Assembly: GCF_036227325.1 (NCBI RefSeq)
Contig: NZ_CP109467.1
Span: forward strand, 4,960,001 to 5,024,000
Direction of reading: 5' to 3'
Length of the DNA: 64,000 nucleotides
Source of the DNA: Streptomyces sp. NBC_01465
GTDB lineage: Bacteria; Actinomycetota; Actinomycetes; Streptomycetales; Streptomycetaceae
In this document: positions 50,321 to 59,957 of the stretch, piece after piece
Numbering within the stretch: position 1 is the first letter of the stretch
How the letters are laid out: the number at the start of each line of letters is the position of its first letter
Position numbers and translations under genes: made by a program
Notes under the pieces: generated by a model
The model's input: only the letters and a program-made list of their open reading frames with translations
Database searches by the model: none
Told to the model about the DNA's origin: nothing

Positions 50321-52102
50321 CTAGACCCACGTGTTCAACCACATCCTGTTGTTCCACGAGTCCAGCGGAATCGCCTCGCCTGTGAAGATCGGCCAGAAGT
50401 AGATGAAGTTCCAGATGATCAGCAGCACCAGCACGCCCGAGCCGATCGCCCCGATCGCCCGGCGCCTCTCGCTCGACCCCGGTGGGCCGAGGATCGCGCC
50501 GATCATCATCGCCAGTGCCAGGCAGATGAAGGGGACGAACACCACCGCGTAGAAGAGGAAGATCGTGCGCTGCTGGTACATGAACCACGGCAGGTAGCCC
50601 GCCGCGATCCCGCACGCGATCGCGCCCGCCCGCCAGTCGCGGCGGAACAGCCAGCGCCACAGGACGTACAGCAGCGCGAAGCAGCCCGCCCACCACAGCA
50701 GGGGGGTGCCGATCGCCAGGACCTCGCGGGCGCAGTTGCCCGTCGTGTTGGCCGGGCAGCCGTCGACCCCCGCCCTCGGCGATTCGTAGAAGTACGAGAC
50801 CGGGCGGCCCAGGACCATCCAGCTCCAGGGGTTCGACTGGTACTGGTGGCCCTCGGTGAGGTTGACGTGGAAGCTGTAGACCTCGGACTCGTAGTGCCAG
50901 AAGCTCCGTACGGTTGCCGGGATCCAGTCCGTGCCGAACTGCGGCAGGTCGATCGTGCCGAACAGCGGCAGTTTGATGTGGTCGGGGGAGAGGCTCTGGC
51001 GGTTGTCCGCCCAGCCGCGGAAGTAGCCGCCGGTTTTGTGGTCGCTCGCGAACCAGCCCGACCACGACGCGATGTACGTCACGAACGCCACCGGGATCGT
51101 CGACACGAACGCCGGGATCACATCGCGCCGCCACACCGCGCGGTACGGCGACACCGCCCCCGCCGTCCGCCGCGCACCCGCGTCCCACAGCACCGACATC
51201 AGCGCGAACGCCGCCAGGATGTAGAGCCCGTTCCACTTCGTCGCGCACGCCAGGCCCAGCATCACCCCGGCCGTGAGCCGCCACGGTCGCCAGCCCAGCC
51301 GCAGCGTCTCCGCGATGTCCGCGTCCGGGCGCAGTACGCCGTCCTCGTCCTCCGGGAGCGCGGCCGCGAAACGCGCCCGCGTCTTGTCCCGGTCGATCAG
51401 CAGCGCCCCGAAGGCCGCCACCGTGAAGAACATGACCATCAGGTCGAGCAGCGCTGTGCGGCTCATCACGAATTCGAGGCCGTCGACCGCCAGGAGCAGG
51501 CCGGCCAGGCAGCCCAGGAACGTCGAGCGCAGCAAGCGGCGGCCGATGCGGCAGATCATCAGCACCGCGAGCGTGCCGAGCACCGCCGTCATGAACCGCC
51601 AGCCGAACGGCGTGAAGCCGAAGAGCTGTTCGCCGATTCCGATGACCCACTTGCCGACCGGCGGGTGCACCACATAGCCGGGATCGTGCGGTACGGGGAC
51701 CGCATCGGGGTTGGCCAGGATCTGGGGGTCGATCTTCGCCGGCCACGCCCCCTCGTACCCCTGGTGCATCAGCGCCCAGGCGTCCTTGGCGTAGTACGTC
51801 TCGTCGAATATCACCGCGTCCGGGCTGCCGAGCCGCCAGAAGCGCATCAGCCCCGCGACGAGCGTGACCAGCAGCGGGCCGCCCCACGCCGACCACCGCA
51901 CCAGCCGGTCCGCGAGCTCCGGCGAGAAGCCGAGCACCCGCCACAGCTGAGGACTGGGCTTGGTGTACGGCGGCACCAGCCGGTCGCGCAGGGAGATTCT
52001 CGACGGCGGCATGTATCCGAACCGTCGCAGCCGCTGCCCCCATGTGGGCGGCTGTTCCCCGGCGTCTTGGCCCTGCAGGGCTTTGGGCGCTGTACTCGTC
52101 AC
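50321..52102 (-). CDS. pmt: Dolichyl/polyprenyl-phosphate-mannose protein O-mannosyltransferase
   Basis: The protein has 593 residues from GTG 52102; an in-frame extension to 52402 is antisense to rsmI. It is a multi-helix GT39 enzyme: the first outer loop has FDETYY with the catalytic Asp100-Glu101, followed by HPPVGKW and the C-terminal NFIYFWPIFTGEAIP. It transfers mannose from polyprenyl phosphate to Ser/Thr of exported proteins. In S. coelicolor Pmt is needed for phage phiC31 infection and affects antibiotic sensitivity. The gene is divergent from rsmI. Confidence 0.94.
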   Translation of the reverse strand: MTSTAPKALQGQDAGEQPPTWGQRLRRFGYMPPSRISLRDRLVPPYTKPSPQLWRVLGFSPELADRLVRWSAWGGPLLVTLVAGLMRFWRLGSPDAVIFDETYYAKDAWALMHQGYEGAWPAKIDPQILANPDAVPVPHDPGYVVHPPVGKWVIGIGEQLFGFTPFGWRFMTAVLGTLAVLMICRIGRRLLRSTFLGCLAGLLLAVDGLEFVMSRTALLDLMVMFFTVAAFGALLIDRDKTRARFAAALPEDEDGVLRPDADIAETLRLGWRPWRLTAGVMLGLACATKWNGLYILAAFALMSVLWDAGARRTAGAVSPYRAVWRRDVIPAFVSTIPVAFVTYIASWSGWFASDHKTGGYFRGWADNRQSLSPDHIKLPLFGTIDLPQFGTDWIPATVRSFWHYESEVYSFHVNLTEGHQYQSNPWSWMVLGRPVSYFYESPRAGVDGCPANTTGNCAREVLAIGTPLLWWAGCFALLYVLWRWLFRRDWRAGAIACGIAAGYLPWFMYQQRTIFLFYAVVFVPFICLALAMMIGAILGPPGSSERRRAIGAIGSGVLVLLIIWNFIYFWPIFTGEAIPLDSWNNRMWLNTWV

Positions 52103-52164
52103 CGCGCCATCGTAGGGAACGCATCTGTGCGAGTCCCGTGTCAGGGGCTGGGAGTATGGGGATT

Positions 52165-53043
52165 GTGACTGGATCGGACACTGGAACTGGAACGCTCGTC
52201 CTCGCGGGGACCCCCATCGGCGACATCGCCGACGCGCCGCCCCGGCTCTCCGCGGAGCTGGAGCGCGCCGACGTGATCGCCGCGGAGGACACCCGGCGGC
52301 TGCGCGGGCTGACCCGGGCGCTGGGGGTGCACACCTCGGGGCGGGTCGTCTCGTACTTCGAGGGCAATGAGTCCGCCCGTACGCCGGAGCTCGTCGAGGC
52401 ACTGGAAAGCGGCAAGCGCGTGCTGCTCGTGACCGACGCGGGCATGCCCTCCGTCTCCGACCCCGGGTACCGGCTCGTCGCCGCGTGCGTCGAGAAGGAC
52501 ATCCGGGTCACCGCCGTACCCGGTCCTTCCGCCGTTCTCACCGCGCTCGCCCTCTCCGGGCTGCCCGTCGACCGCTTCTGCTTCGAGGGGTTCCTGCCGC
52601 GGAAGGCCGGCGAGCGGCTCGGGCGGCTGAAGGAGGTCGCCGACGACCGTCGTACGCTCGTCTACTTCGAGGCCCCGCACCGTATCGCCGACACCCTCGC
52701 CGCCATGGCCGAGGCCTTCGGCGACGAGCGCAGGGCCGCCGTCTGCCGTGAGCTGACCAAGACGTACGAAGAGGTCAAGCGCGGGCCGCTGAAGGACCTC
52801 GCCGAGTGGGCCGTCGACGGCGTACGCGGCGAGATCACCGTCGTCGTGGAGGGCGCCCCGGAGAGCGGGCCCTCCGACCTCGACCCCGACGAGCTGGTGC
52901 GCAGGGTGCAGGTGCGCGAGGAGGCGGGGGAGCGGCGCAAGGAGGCCATCGCCGCGGTCGCCGCCGAGGCCGGGCTACCCAAAAGGGATGTTTTCGATGC
53001 GGTTGTCGCCGCAAAGAATGCCGCCCGAAGCACATCTAAATAA
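52165..53043 (+). CDS. rsmI: 16S rRNA (cytidine(1402)-2'-O)-methyltransferase
   Basis: The protein has 292 residues from GTG 52165, whose distance to GGAG (52151-52154) is right; ATG 52156 is only 1 base from it. TLVLAGTPIGDIADAPPR, AAEDTRRLRGL, LLVTDAGMPSVSDPGYRLV and FEGFLPRK are diagnostic for RsmI. It methylates the 2'-O of C1402 in the ribosomal P site using SAM. It is divergent from pmt with a 62-bp gap. Confidence 0.94.
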   Translation: MTGSDTGTGTLVLAGTPIGDIADAPPRLSAELERADVIAAEDTRRLRGLTRALGVHTSGRVVSYFEGNESARTPELVEALESGKRVLLVTDAGMPSVSDPGYRLVAACVEKDIRVTAVPGPSAVLTALALSGLPVDRFCFEGFLPRKAGERLGRLKEVADDRRTLVYFEAPHRIADTLAAMAEAFGDERRAAVCRELTKTYEEVKRGPLKDLAEWAVDGVRGEITVVVEGAPESGPSDLDPDELVRRVQVREEAGERRKEAIAAVAAEAGLPKRDVFDAVVAAKNAARSTSK

Positions 53044-53066
53044 GGCAAAGAACGCGCGTGGATGGC

Positions 53067-53097
53067 AAAGGCGCCCCGGTCTTGACCGGGGCCTTTT
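53067..53097 (+). terminator. Rho-independent terminator of rsmI
   Basis: A stem GCCCCGGT (53073-53080) with ACCGGGGC (53085-53092), loop CTTG, extended by AAAG/CTTT and ending in a short T run, lies 24 bases after the rsmI stop. Confidence 0.88.
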
Positions 53098-53198
53098 CCA
53101 TGACTGGGCCAAGAGCCGATCAATACTCGGCAGCCCCTGATGCGCATCGGCCGCCGCGGGCGTCCACTGGTTGAGGAGGCGCATTCGTCTCCGAACGG

Positions 53199-53215
53199 CT
53201 TGTCCGACGGACAAG
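53199..53215. promoter_or_regulatory. 17-bp palindrome before the zinc-ribbon gene
   Basis: CTTGTCCG-A-CGGACAAG has perfect 8-bp arms and abuts the ribosome site AGAGGAG. It could be an operator or a small hairpin that masks the ribosome site. Confidence 0.55.
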
Positions 53216-53225
53216 AGGAGTGGGC

Positions 53226-53612
53226 ATGAGCGAGATCGTTGAAACCACGGTGCACGAGGCGTACGCCTTCGCGTGCATGCGGTGTGGATATGGCTGGGAG
53301 CAGGCGTACGAGATAGAGCACCACGTGGACGCCTCGGGCCATGCGTTCGTCATGTACAAAGCCGGGGGCGAACGCGTCCCCTCACCGCTGTCCACCCCGA
53401 GCTGCATCAACTGCGGCGGCCATGTCGTGAGGATCATGCGGTCCGGTCAGGTCTCGACCGTGCAGGGCCTCATGCACCCGCAGAAGAAGACCTCCAAGCT
53501 CGCCGAGCCGGTCACCGACGAGACGTCCGCCACCGCCACCGAGGAAACCGCCCCCGAACCCCACCACCACTGGCACCTCTCGGACCTCCTCCACCCCTTC
53601 CACCGCAAGTGA
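53226..53612 (+). CDS. Zinc-ribbon-type hypothetical protein
   Basis: The protein has 128 residues from ATG 53226, with AGAGGAG 6 bases before. Two CxxC pairs (CMRCGYGW and CINCGGHVVRIM) suggest a zinc ribbon over residues 15-75. The C-terminal third is acidic and Thr/Ala-rich and ends with a His cluster (EPHHHWHLSDLLHPFHRK). No family name can be given. It is followed by tatD after 24 bp. Confidence 0.75.
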   Translation: MSEIVETTVHEAYAFACMRCGYGWEQAYEIEHHVDASGHAFVMYKAGGERVPSPLSTPSCINCGGHVVRIMRSGQVSTVQGLMHPQKKTSKLAEPVTDETSATATEETAPEPHHHWHLSDLLHPFHRK

Positions 53613-53636
53613 TCGCAGCTGGCTAGCCTTGAGGTC

Positions 53637-54521
53637 ATGAGCCCCAAGGACGCCATCCCGCCGCTGCCCGAGCCCCTGAAGGTCGCGGTCGCGGACTCGC
53701 ACACCCACCTGGACATGCAGGACGGCACCGTCGAGGAAGCCCTCGCGAAAGCCGCATCGGTCGGTGTCACGACCGTCGTTCAAGTGGGCTGCGACATCAA
53801 GGGCTCCCGGTGGGCGGCCGAGACCGCCGAGGCGCACGAGAACGTGCATGCCGCCGTCGCCCTGCACCCCAATGAAGCGCCGCGCATCGTGCTCGGCGAC
53901 CCCGACGGCTGGTCCCGCCAGGGGGCCCGAACCCCTGGCGGGACCAGCGCCCTCGACGAGGCGCTGGCCGAGATCGACCGGCTCGCCGGCCTCCCGCACG
54001 TACGGGCCGTCGGCGAGACCGGCCTCGACTACTTCCGTACGGGAGAGGACGGCATCGCCGCCCAGGAGCGCTCCTTCCGCGCGCACATCGAGATCGCCAA
54101 GCGCCGGGAGAAGGCCCTGGTCATCCATGACCGCGAGGCCCACGCCGATGTGCTAAGGATCCTCGCCGAGGAAGGCGCCCCCGAACGGACCGTCTTCCAC
54201 TGCTACTCCGGCGACGCCGCCATGGCCGAAATCTGCGCCGCCCAGGGCTACTTCATGTCCTTCGCCGGAAACGTCACCTTCAAGAACGCCCAGCCGCTGC
54301 GCGACGCCCTCGCCGTCGCCCCGCTGGAACTCGTCCTCGTCGAGACCGACGCACCCTTCCTCACCCCCGCCCCGTACCGCGGTCGGCCTAATGCCCCGTA
54401 TCTCATTCCGGTCACGGTGCGTGCCATGGCGGAGGTCCGCGGCATCGGCGAAGAGGCTCTGTGCACGGCGATCGCGGCCAACACGGCCCGCGCCTTCGGC
54501 CTGGACCGCGACACGGTGTAA
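53637..54521 (+). CDS. tatD: TatD family metal-dependent hydrolase
   Basis: The protein has 294 residues. The metal-binding motif SHTHLD has His22 and His24; VGETGLDYFR holds the Glu, VIHDREAHAD and FHCYSGD the other histidines, and VETDAPFLTP the final Asp. TatD enzymes are 3'-5' DNases or deacylases; the physiological substrate is unsettled. Within the gene a perfect 16-bp inverted repeat (53909-53947) codes for WSRQGARTPGGTS, an exposed loop by position. It precedes the Rpf-like gene by 75 bases. Confidence 0.92.
   Translation: MSPKDAIPPLPEPLKVAVADSHTHLDMQDGTVEEALAKAASVGVTTVVQVGCDIKGSRWAAETAEAHENVHAAVALHPNEAPRIVLGDPDGWSRQGARTPGGTSALDEALAEIDRLAGLPHVRAVGETGLDYFRTGEDGIAAQERSFRAHIEIAKRREKALVIHDREAHADVLRILAEEGAPERTVFHCYSGDAAMAEICAAQGYFMSFAGNVTFKNAQPLRDALAVAPLELVLVETDAPFLTPAPYRGRPNAPYLIPVTVRAMAEVRGIGEEALCTAIAANTARAFGLDRDTV
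53909..53947. repeat. 16-bp perfect inverted repeat inside tatD
   Basis: The arms 53909-53924 and 53932-53947 are exact inverted copies with a 7-base loop, spanning 13 codons in frame. A stem this long is unusual inside a coding sequence. Confidence 0.85.
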
Positions 54522-54596
54522 CCGCCCGGCTTTGGAGAGTGAGCGACGCTCCGCTAGTGTCCCGGCCCGACCACCCGGACCGGACTTCTGAAGCGA

Positions 54597-56054
54597 GTGA
54601 GCGTCGTGAGCAGTGCGCAGGGCAGTCACCGTGCAGAACGCGGCAGCCGCCGCGCGGCGAGCAGGACCGCGCCGCAGACCGTGCAGCCTTACGAGGCTCC
54701 GTACGCCCCGCCGCCGTCCCCGGAGTACGCCGACGCGTACGCACCGGACACCTACGCGCCCGCGTACGAGCTGCGCGAGCCCCGCCTCCCCCGCCAGAAC
54801 CCCACCTCGGCGGCCCGCCAGGCGGCACCTCCCGCCGAGGGAGAGGTAGGCCCCGGCGGCCGGGCCGAGGCGCGCCGGGCCGCGCGCCGGCGCAAGGGCG
54901 AGCGGGACCCGGAGCAGGGGCGCGAGCCCCGGCGTGAGCGCACGGAAGCCCCCTCCCGCCGCCCCGACACCCTGCGCCGCCTCGTCCCGCAGGCCCTCGT
55001 CGTGGCGTTCCTCGCGGGCGGCACCTCCGCCTTCGTCGCCAACGACAAGGCCGTACGGATCGACGTCGACGGCACCTCCCGGACCCTCCACACCTTCGCC
55101 GACGACGTCCAGGAGCTCCTCGCCGACGAGGGCGTCCCCATGGGCGAGCACGACCAGATCGTCCCCGCCCCCGGCACCGCCCTGGCCAGCGGCGACGAGA
55201 TCTCCGTCAGCCACGGCCGCCCCGTCGCCCTGACCCTCGACGGGGAGCGCCGCCAGGTCTGGACGACCGCGCGCACCGTCGACGGGGCGCTGCGCCAGCT
55301 CGGGGTGCGCGCGGAGGGCGCGTACCTCTCCACCTCGCGCTCCTCCGCGATCGCCCGGCACGGGCTCTCGCTGGACGTACGGACCGAGCGCAGCGTCACG
55401 TTCATGGCCGACGGCCGCGAGCGCACCATCCGTACGAACGCGGCGACCGTCCGCGAGGCCCTCGACGAGGCCGGGATCACCCTGCACGGCCAGGACACCA
55501 CCTCGGTCCCCGCCGACGGCTTCCCGCGCGACGGCCAGACGGTCACCGTCATGCGGATCACGGGCACGAAGGAGGTCCGCGAGGAGCCCATCGCCTTCGC
55601 CACCGAGAAGTCCAAGGACGCCTCGGTCTTCGCCGGTACGGAGGTCGTCGCCAAGCAGGGCAAGGAGGGCATGCGCAAGGTCACGTACGCGCTCCGCACC
55701 GTCAACGGCGTCAAGCAGAAGCCGAAGAAGATCGCCGAGGAGGTGGTGCGCGAACCCGAGACGCAGATCGTGAAGGTCGGCACCAAGCCCCTGCCCGCCT
55801 CGGTCTCCGGCACCGGCGGCCTCAACTGGAGCGGTCTGGCGCACTGCGAGTCGGGCGGGCGCCCGGGCGCGGTGGACGCGACGGGGAACTACGGCGGCCT
55901 CTACCAGTTCGACGGCCAGACCTGGCGCTCGCTCGGCGGCAGCGGCGTCGCCCAGGACGCCCCCGCCGAGGAGCAGACGTACCGGGCGAAGAAGCTCTAC
56001 GTGCAGCGGGGGTCGAGCCCGTGGCCGCACTGCGGCAGGCGGCTGTACGGATGA
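54597..56054 (+). CDS. Resuscitation-promoting-factor-like cell wall hydrolase (DUF348-G5-Rpf)
   Basis: The protein has 485 residues from GTG 54597. A long basic, Pro-rich cytoplasmic N-terminus (~125 residues) leads to a signal anchor at about 131-152 (LVPQALVVAFLAGGTSAFVA). Three ubiquitin-like DUF348 repeats follow, then a G5 domain, and a C-terminal lysozyme-like Rpf domain with the catalytic Glu418 in LAHCESGGRP. It cuts peptidoglycan outside the cell and helps spore germination and growth. Cysteines around the Rpf domain may form a disulfide. It precedes ksgA and ispE, as in mycobacterial rpfB. Confidence 0.92.
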   Translation: MSVVSSAQGSHRAERGSRRAASRTAPQTVQPYEAPYAPPPSPEYADAYAPDTYAPAYELREPRLPRQNPTSAARQAAPPAEGEVGPGGRAEARRAARRRKGERDPEQGREPRRERTEAPSRRPDTLRRLVPQALVVAFLAGGTSAFVANDKAVRIDVDGTSRTLHTFADDVQELLADEGVPMGEHDQIVPAPGTALASGDEISVSHGRPVALTLDGERRQVWTTARTVDGALRQLGVRAEGAYLSTSRSSAIARHGLSLDVRTERSVTFMADGRERTIRTNAATVREALDEAGITLHGQDTTSVPADGFPRDGQTVTVMRITGTKEVREEPIAFATEKSKDASVFAGTEVVAKQGKEGMRKVTYALRTVNGVKQKPKKIAEEVVREPETQIVKVGTKPLPASVSGTGGLNWSGLAHCESGGRPGAVDATGNYGGLYQFDGQTWRSLGGSGVAQDAPAEEQTYRAKKLYVQRGSSPWPHCGRRLYG

Positions 56055-56115
56055 GGGCCGCCGGGGCCGGGGCCGATGGGTGCGGGGGCGCCGGTGACCG
56101 CCGTAGGCTCTACGG

Positions 56116-56976
56116 GTGAGCACCACTGAGCCCGACGCCCTCCTCGGCCCCGCAGACATCCGCGAACTGGCGGCGGCGCTTGGCGTACGCCCGACCAAGC
56201 AGCGCGGTCAGAACTTCGTCATCGACGCCAACACGGTCCGCAGGATCGTACGGACGGCCGGGGTGCGCCCCGACGACGTGGTGGTGGAGGTGGGGCCCGG
56301 CCTGGGCTCGCTGACCCTCGCCCTGCTGGAAGCGGCGGACAGTGTGGTCGCGGTCGAGATCGACGACGTGCTGGCGTCCGCGCTCCCGGCGACGATCGAG
56401 GCGCGGCTCCCGGCCAAGAAGGACCGGTTCAGGCTGGTCCACTCCGACGCGATGCTCGTCAAGGAGCTCCCGGGACCGCCGCCCACGGCGCTGGTCGCGA
56501 ACCTTCCGTACAACGTGGCCGTTCCGGTGCTCCTGACCATGCTGGAGCGCTTCCCCTCCATCGAGCGCACCCTGGTGATGGTCCAGTCCGAGGTCGCCGA
56601 CCGGCTGGCGGCCGAGCCCGGCAACAAGGTCTACGGCGTCCCCTCGGTCAAGGCGAACTGGTACGCGGACGTGAAGCGCGCCGGAGCCATCGGCCGCAAG
56701 GTCTTCTGGCCCGCCCCGAACGTCGACTCGGGCCTCGTCTCGCTCGTACGGCGGGCGGAGCCCGTCGCCACCACCGCCACCCGGGCCGAGGTCTTCGCCG
56801 TCGTCGACGCCGCCTTCGCACAGCGCCGCAAGACGATGCGCGCCGCCCTCGCGGGCTGGGCGGGCTCGGCCGCGGCGGCGGAGGAGGCGCTGGTCGCCGC
56901 GGGTGTGTCGCCGCAGGCGCGCGGCGAATCGCTGACCGTGGAGGAGTTCGCGCGCATCGCGGAGGCCAAGGCGTGA
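56116..56976 (+). CDS. rsmA: 16S rRNA dimethyladenosine transferase
   Basis: The protein has 286 residues from GTG 56116. [34 protein letters not shown] (SAM site) and [13 protein letters not shown] (NLPY catalytic motif) are KsgA hallmarks. It dimethylates two adenines in helix 45 of 16S rRNA. The gene order rpf-ksgA-ispE is conserved in actinobacteria. It overlaps ispE by 4 bases. Confidence 0.95.
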   Translation: MSTTEPDALLGPADIRELAAALGVRPTKQRGQNFVIDANTVRRIVRTAGVRPDDVVVEVGPGLGSLTLALLEAADSVVAVEIDDVLASALPATIEARLPAKKDRFRLVHSDAMLVKELPGPPPTALVANLPYNVAVPVLLTMLERFPSIERTLVMVQSEVADRLAAEPGNKVYGVPSVKANWYADVKRAGAIGRKVFWPAPNVDSGLVSLVRRAEPVATTATRAEVFAVVDAAFAQRRKTMRAALAGWAGSAAAAEEALVAAGVSPQARGESLTVEEFARIAEAKA

Positions 56977-57875
56977 GCGGTGGTGTGACGGTACGGGTCC
57001 CCGCCAAGGTCAACGTCCAGCTGGCGGTGGGCGCGGCCCGCCCCGACGGCTTCCACGACCTGGCGAACGTCTTCCTCGCGGTGTCGCTGTACGACGAGGT
57101 CACGGTCACGCCGTCCGACCGCTTTTATCTGACCTGCTCCGGCCCGTACGCCGACCAGGTCCCCCTCGACACCACGAACCTGGCCGCACGGGCGGCCCAG
57201 GCGCTGGCCTCGCGGCACGGCATCGACCCCGCCGTCCACATCCACATCGCCAAGGACATCCCGGTCGCGGGCGGCATGGCGGGCGGCAGCGCGGACGGGG
57301 CGGCGGCACTGCTGGCGTGCGACGCGCTGTGGTCGGTCGGTTCCTCGCGTACGGAACTCCTCGACATCTGCGCCGAGTTGGGCAGCGACGTGCCGTTCTC
57401 GCTGGTCGGCGGCGCGGCGCTGGGGCTGGGCCGCGGCGAGAAGCTGACGGAGCTTGAGGTGGGCGGCACCGGCTTCCACTGGGTGTTCGCGACGGCCGAC
57501 GGCGGCCTCTCCACCCCGGCGGTCTTCCGCGAATTCGACCGCCTGACCCCCGAGGCTCCGACGCCGGAGGCGTCACCGCTGCTCCTGGAGGCGCTGCGGA
57601 CGGGCGACGCGGAGGCACTGGCGGCCTCGCTCGTACGCTCCAACGACCTCCAGCCGGCCGCCCTCTCCCTGCGCCCGTCCCTGACGGAGACGCTGGAGGC
57701 GGGCGTCTCGGCGGGAGCCCTGGCGGGCCTGGTCTCGGGCTCGGGCCCGACGACGGCGTTCCTGGTGGCGGACGCGGGGGCGGCTGAGAAGGTCGCGGCG
57801 GCGCTGGTCGCTTCGGGGACGTGCCGGACGGCGCGGGTGGCTACGGGGCCGGTGGTGGGGGCGCGGGTCATCTGA
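56973..57875 (+). CDS. ispE: 4-diphosphocytidyl-2-C-methyl-D-erythritol kinase
   Basis: The protein has 300 residues from the ATG or GTG overlap with ksgA (GTGAGCGGTGGTGTG). The GHMP signature [17 protein letters not shown] binds [13 protein letters not shown] and [13 protein letters not shown] are the other GHMP motifs. It phosphorylates CDP-methylerythritol in the non-mevalonate isoprenoid route. The 249 bases after it contain repeat copy B. Confidence 0.94.
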   Translation: MSGGVTVRVPAKVNVQLAVGAARPDGFHDLANVFLAVSLYDEVTVTPSDRFYLTCSGPYADQVPLDTTNLAARAAQALASRHGIDPAVHIHIAKDIPVAGGMAGGSADGAAALLACDALWSVGSSRTELLDICAELGSDVPFSLVGGAALGLGRGEKLTELEVGGTGFHWVFATADGGLSTPAVFREFDRLTPEAPTPEASPLLLEALRTGDAEALAASLVRSNDLQPAALSLRPSLTETLEAGVSAGALAGLVSGSGPTTAFLVADAGAAEKVAAALVASGTCRTARVATGPVVGARVI

Positions 57876-57884
57876 CCTGCGAGT

Positions 57885-58065
57885 TGCAGCCGCCGACGGT
57901 GGGCGGCCGTCCACGGCAGGAGTCGGGGGGATCCTGTCAGGCATGCACGGGCGGTGCGCGGGTGGGAGACGGGCCGGCGCGGAGCGCCGCAGAGAGAAGC
58001 GCGGAGCGCGCAAGGCCGGGGTCCGCGGAGCGGACGGAGGGCCCCGCGCGGAGCGCGGGAGAAAA
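57885..58065. repeat. Dispersed intergenic repeat element, copy B
   Basis: This is the inverted counterpart of 27911-28095. It begins 9 bases after the ispE stop and ends 59 bases before the ABC-F start. It has four CGCGGAGCG cores about 20-30 bases apart, each the centre of a near-palindrome. Confidence 0.88.
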
Positions 58066-58124
58066 CCCCGCCCCCCAGCCCCGTACGCTGGGAGATCGAT
58101 CGATCCCCCTTCTCTGGAGCGTCA

Positions 58125-59936
58125 ATGGCCGTCAACCTCGTCAATGTCGAGGCCGTCAGCAAGGTCTACGGGACCCGTGCCCTGCTCGACGGTGTCTCGC
58201 TCGGCGTCTCCGAGGGGGACCGGATCGGGGTCGTGGGCCGCAACGGTGACGGCAAGACGACGCTGATCCGGATGCTCGCCCAGCTCGAGGAGCCGGACGG
58301 CGGCCGCGTCACCCAGGTCGGCGGCCTGCAGCTCGGTGTCCTCACCCAGCACGACTCCCTCGACCCGAACGCAACCATCCGCCACGAGGTCATCGGCGAC
58401 ATGGCCGACCACGAGTGGGCGGGCAACGCCAAGATCCGCGACGTCCTCACCGGGCTCTTCGGCGGCCTCGACCTCCCCGGCTTCGGCCAGGGCCTCGACA
58501 CCGTCATCGCACCGCTCTCCGGCGGCGAGCGCCGCCGTATCGCGCTCGCGAAGCTCCTCATCGCCGAGCCCGACCTGATCGTGCTCGACGAGCCGACCAA
58601 CCACCTCGACGTCGAGGGCATCTCCTGGCTGGCCAAGCACCTCCAGTCGCGCCGCTCCGCACTCGTCTGCGTCACCCACGACCGCTGGTTCCTCGACCAG
58701 GTCTGCACCCGCATGTGGGACGTCCAGCGCGGTTCCGTGCACGAGTACGAGGGCGGGTACAGCGACTACGTCTTCGCCCGCGCCGAGCGCGAGCGCATCG
58801 CCGCCACCGAGGAGTCCAAGCGCCAGAACCTGATGCGCAAGGAGCTCGCCTGGCTGCGCCGCGGCGCCCCCGCCCGTACCTCCAAGCCGCGGTACCGCAT
58901 CGAGGCCGCCAACGAGCTCATCGCCGACGTGCCGCCGCCCCGCGACACCTCCGAGCTGATGAAGTTCGCCAACGCCCGCCTCGGCAAGACGGTCTTCGAC
59001 CTCGAGGACGTCACCGTCCAGGCCGGCCCCAAGGTCCTCCTCAAGCACCTCACCTGGCACCTCGGCCCCGGCGACCGCATCGGCCTCGTCGGCGTGAACG
59101 GCGCGGGCAAGACGTCCCTGCTGCGCGCGCTCGCCGAAGCCGCCCGCACCCAGGGCGAGGTCCAGCCCGTCGCCGGCAAGGTCATCGTCGGCAAGACCGT
59201 CAAGCTCGCCTACCTCTCGCAGGAGGTCGGCGAACTGCCGCCCACGCTCCGGGTGCTGGAAGCCGTTCAGCAGGTACGCGACCGGGTCGACCTGGGCAAG
59301 GGCCGCGAGATGACCGCGGGCCAGCTCTGCGAGCAGTTCGGTTTCTCCAAGGAGAAGCAGTGGACCCCCGTCGGCGACCTGTCCGGCGGTGAGCGCCGCC
59401 GGCTGCAGATCCTGCGCCTCCTCATGGACGAGCCGAACGTCCTCTTCCTCGACGAGCCCACCAACGACCTCGACATCGAGACCCTCACCCAGCTCGAGGA
59501 CCTCCTCGATGGCTGGCCGGGGTCGATGATCGTGATCTCCCACGACCGGTTCTTCATCGAGCGCACCACCGACAAGGTGTTCGCGCTGCTCGGTGACGCC
59601 ACGCTGCGGATGCTGCCGCGCGGGATCGACGAGTACCTGGAGCGCAGGCAGCGGGTGCTCGACGCGTTCGTGCCCTCGGCGCCCGCCGCCTCGGCCGCCC
59701 CCGCCGCGCCGAAGGTCTCCTCCGAGGCGGCCCGCGCCGCCAAGAAGGAGCTGCAGAAGATCGAGCGTCAGCTCAGCAAGATGTCCGACCGCGAGACCTC
59801 GCTGCACGCGCAGATCGCCGACAACGCCACCGACTTCGAGAAGGTCGCCAAGCTCGACGCCGAGCTGCGTGAACTCATCACCCAGCGCGACGAGTTGGAG
59901 ATGCGCTGGCTGGAGCTGGCCGAGGACGCCCAGTAG
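58125..59936 (+). CDS. ABC-F family ATPase (translation factor type)
   Basis: The protein has 603 residues from ATG 58125, with TGGAG 4 bases before it. Two ABC domains lack membrane parts: Walker A GRNGDGKT at 38-45 and GVNGAGKT at 323-330, signatures LSGGERRRIAL and LSGGERRRLQI, Walker B LIVLDEPTNHLD and VLFLDEPTNDLD. A linker of about 80 residues lies between. The C-terminal coiled coil (from about 520) has KKELQKIERQLSKM. ABC-F proteins bind ribosomal E site; they can be translation factors or antibiotic protection proteins. It resembles the housekeeping Uup type by its coiled-coil tail. Confidence 0.93.
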   Translation: MAVNLVNVEAVSKVYGTRALLDGVSLGVSEGDRIGVVGRNGDGKTTLIRMLAQLEEPDGGRVTQVGGLQLGVLTQHDSLDPNATIRHEVIGDMADHEWAGNAKIRDVLTGLFGGLDLPGFGQGLDTVIAPLSGGERRRIALAKLLIAEPDLIVLDEPTNHLDVEGISWLAKHLQSRRSALVCVTHDRWFLDQVCTRMWDVQRGSVHEYEGGYSDYVFARAERERIAATEESKRQNLMRKELAWLRRGAPARTSKPRYRIEAANELIADVPPPRDTSELMKFANARLGKTVFDLEDVTVQAGPKVLLKHLTWHLGPGDRIGLVGVNGAGKTSLLRALAEAARTQGEVQPVAGKVIVGKTVKLAYLSQEVGELPPTLRVLEAVQQVRDRVDLGKGREMTAGQLCEQFGFSKEKQWTPVGDLSGGERRRLQILRLLMDEPNVLFLDEPTNDLDIETLTQLEDLLDGWPGSMIVISHDRFFIERTTDKVFALLGDATLRMLPRGIDEYLERRQRVLDAFVPSAPAASAAPAAPKVSSEAARAAKKELQKIERQLSKMSDRETSLHAQIADNATDFEKVAKLDAELRELITQRDELEMRWLELAEDAQ

Positions 59937-59957
59937 GGCACGTAACGACGGCATCAC

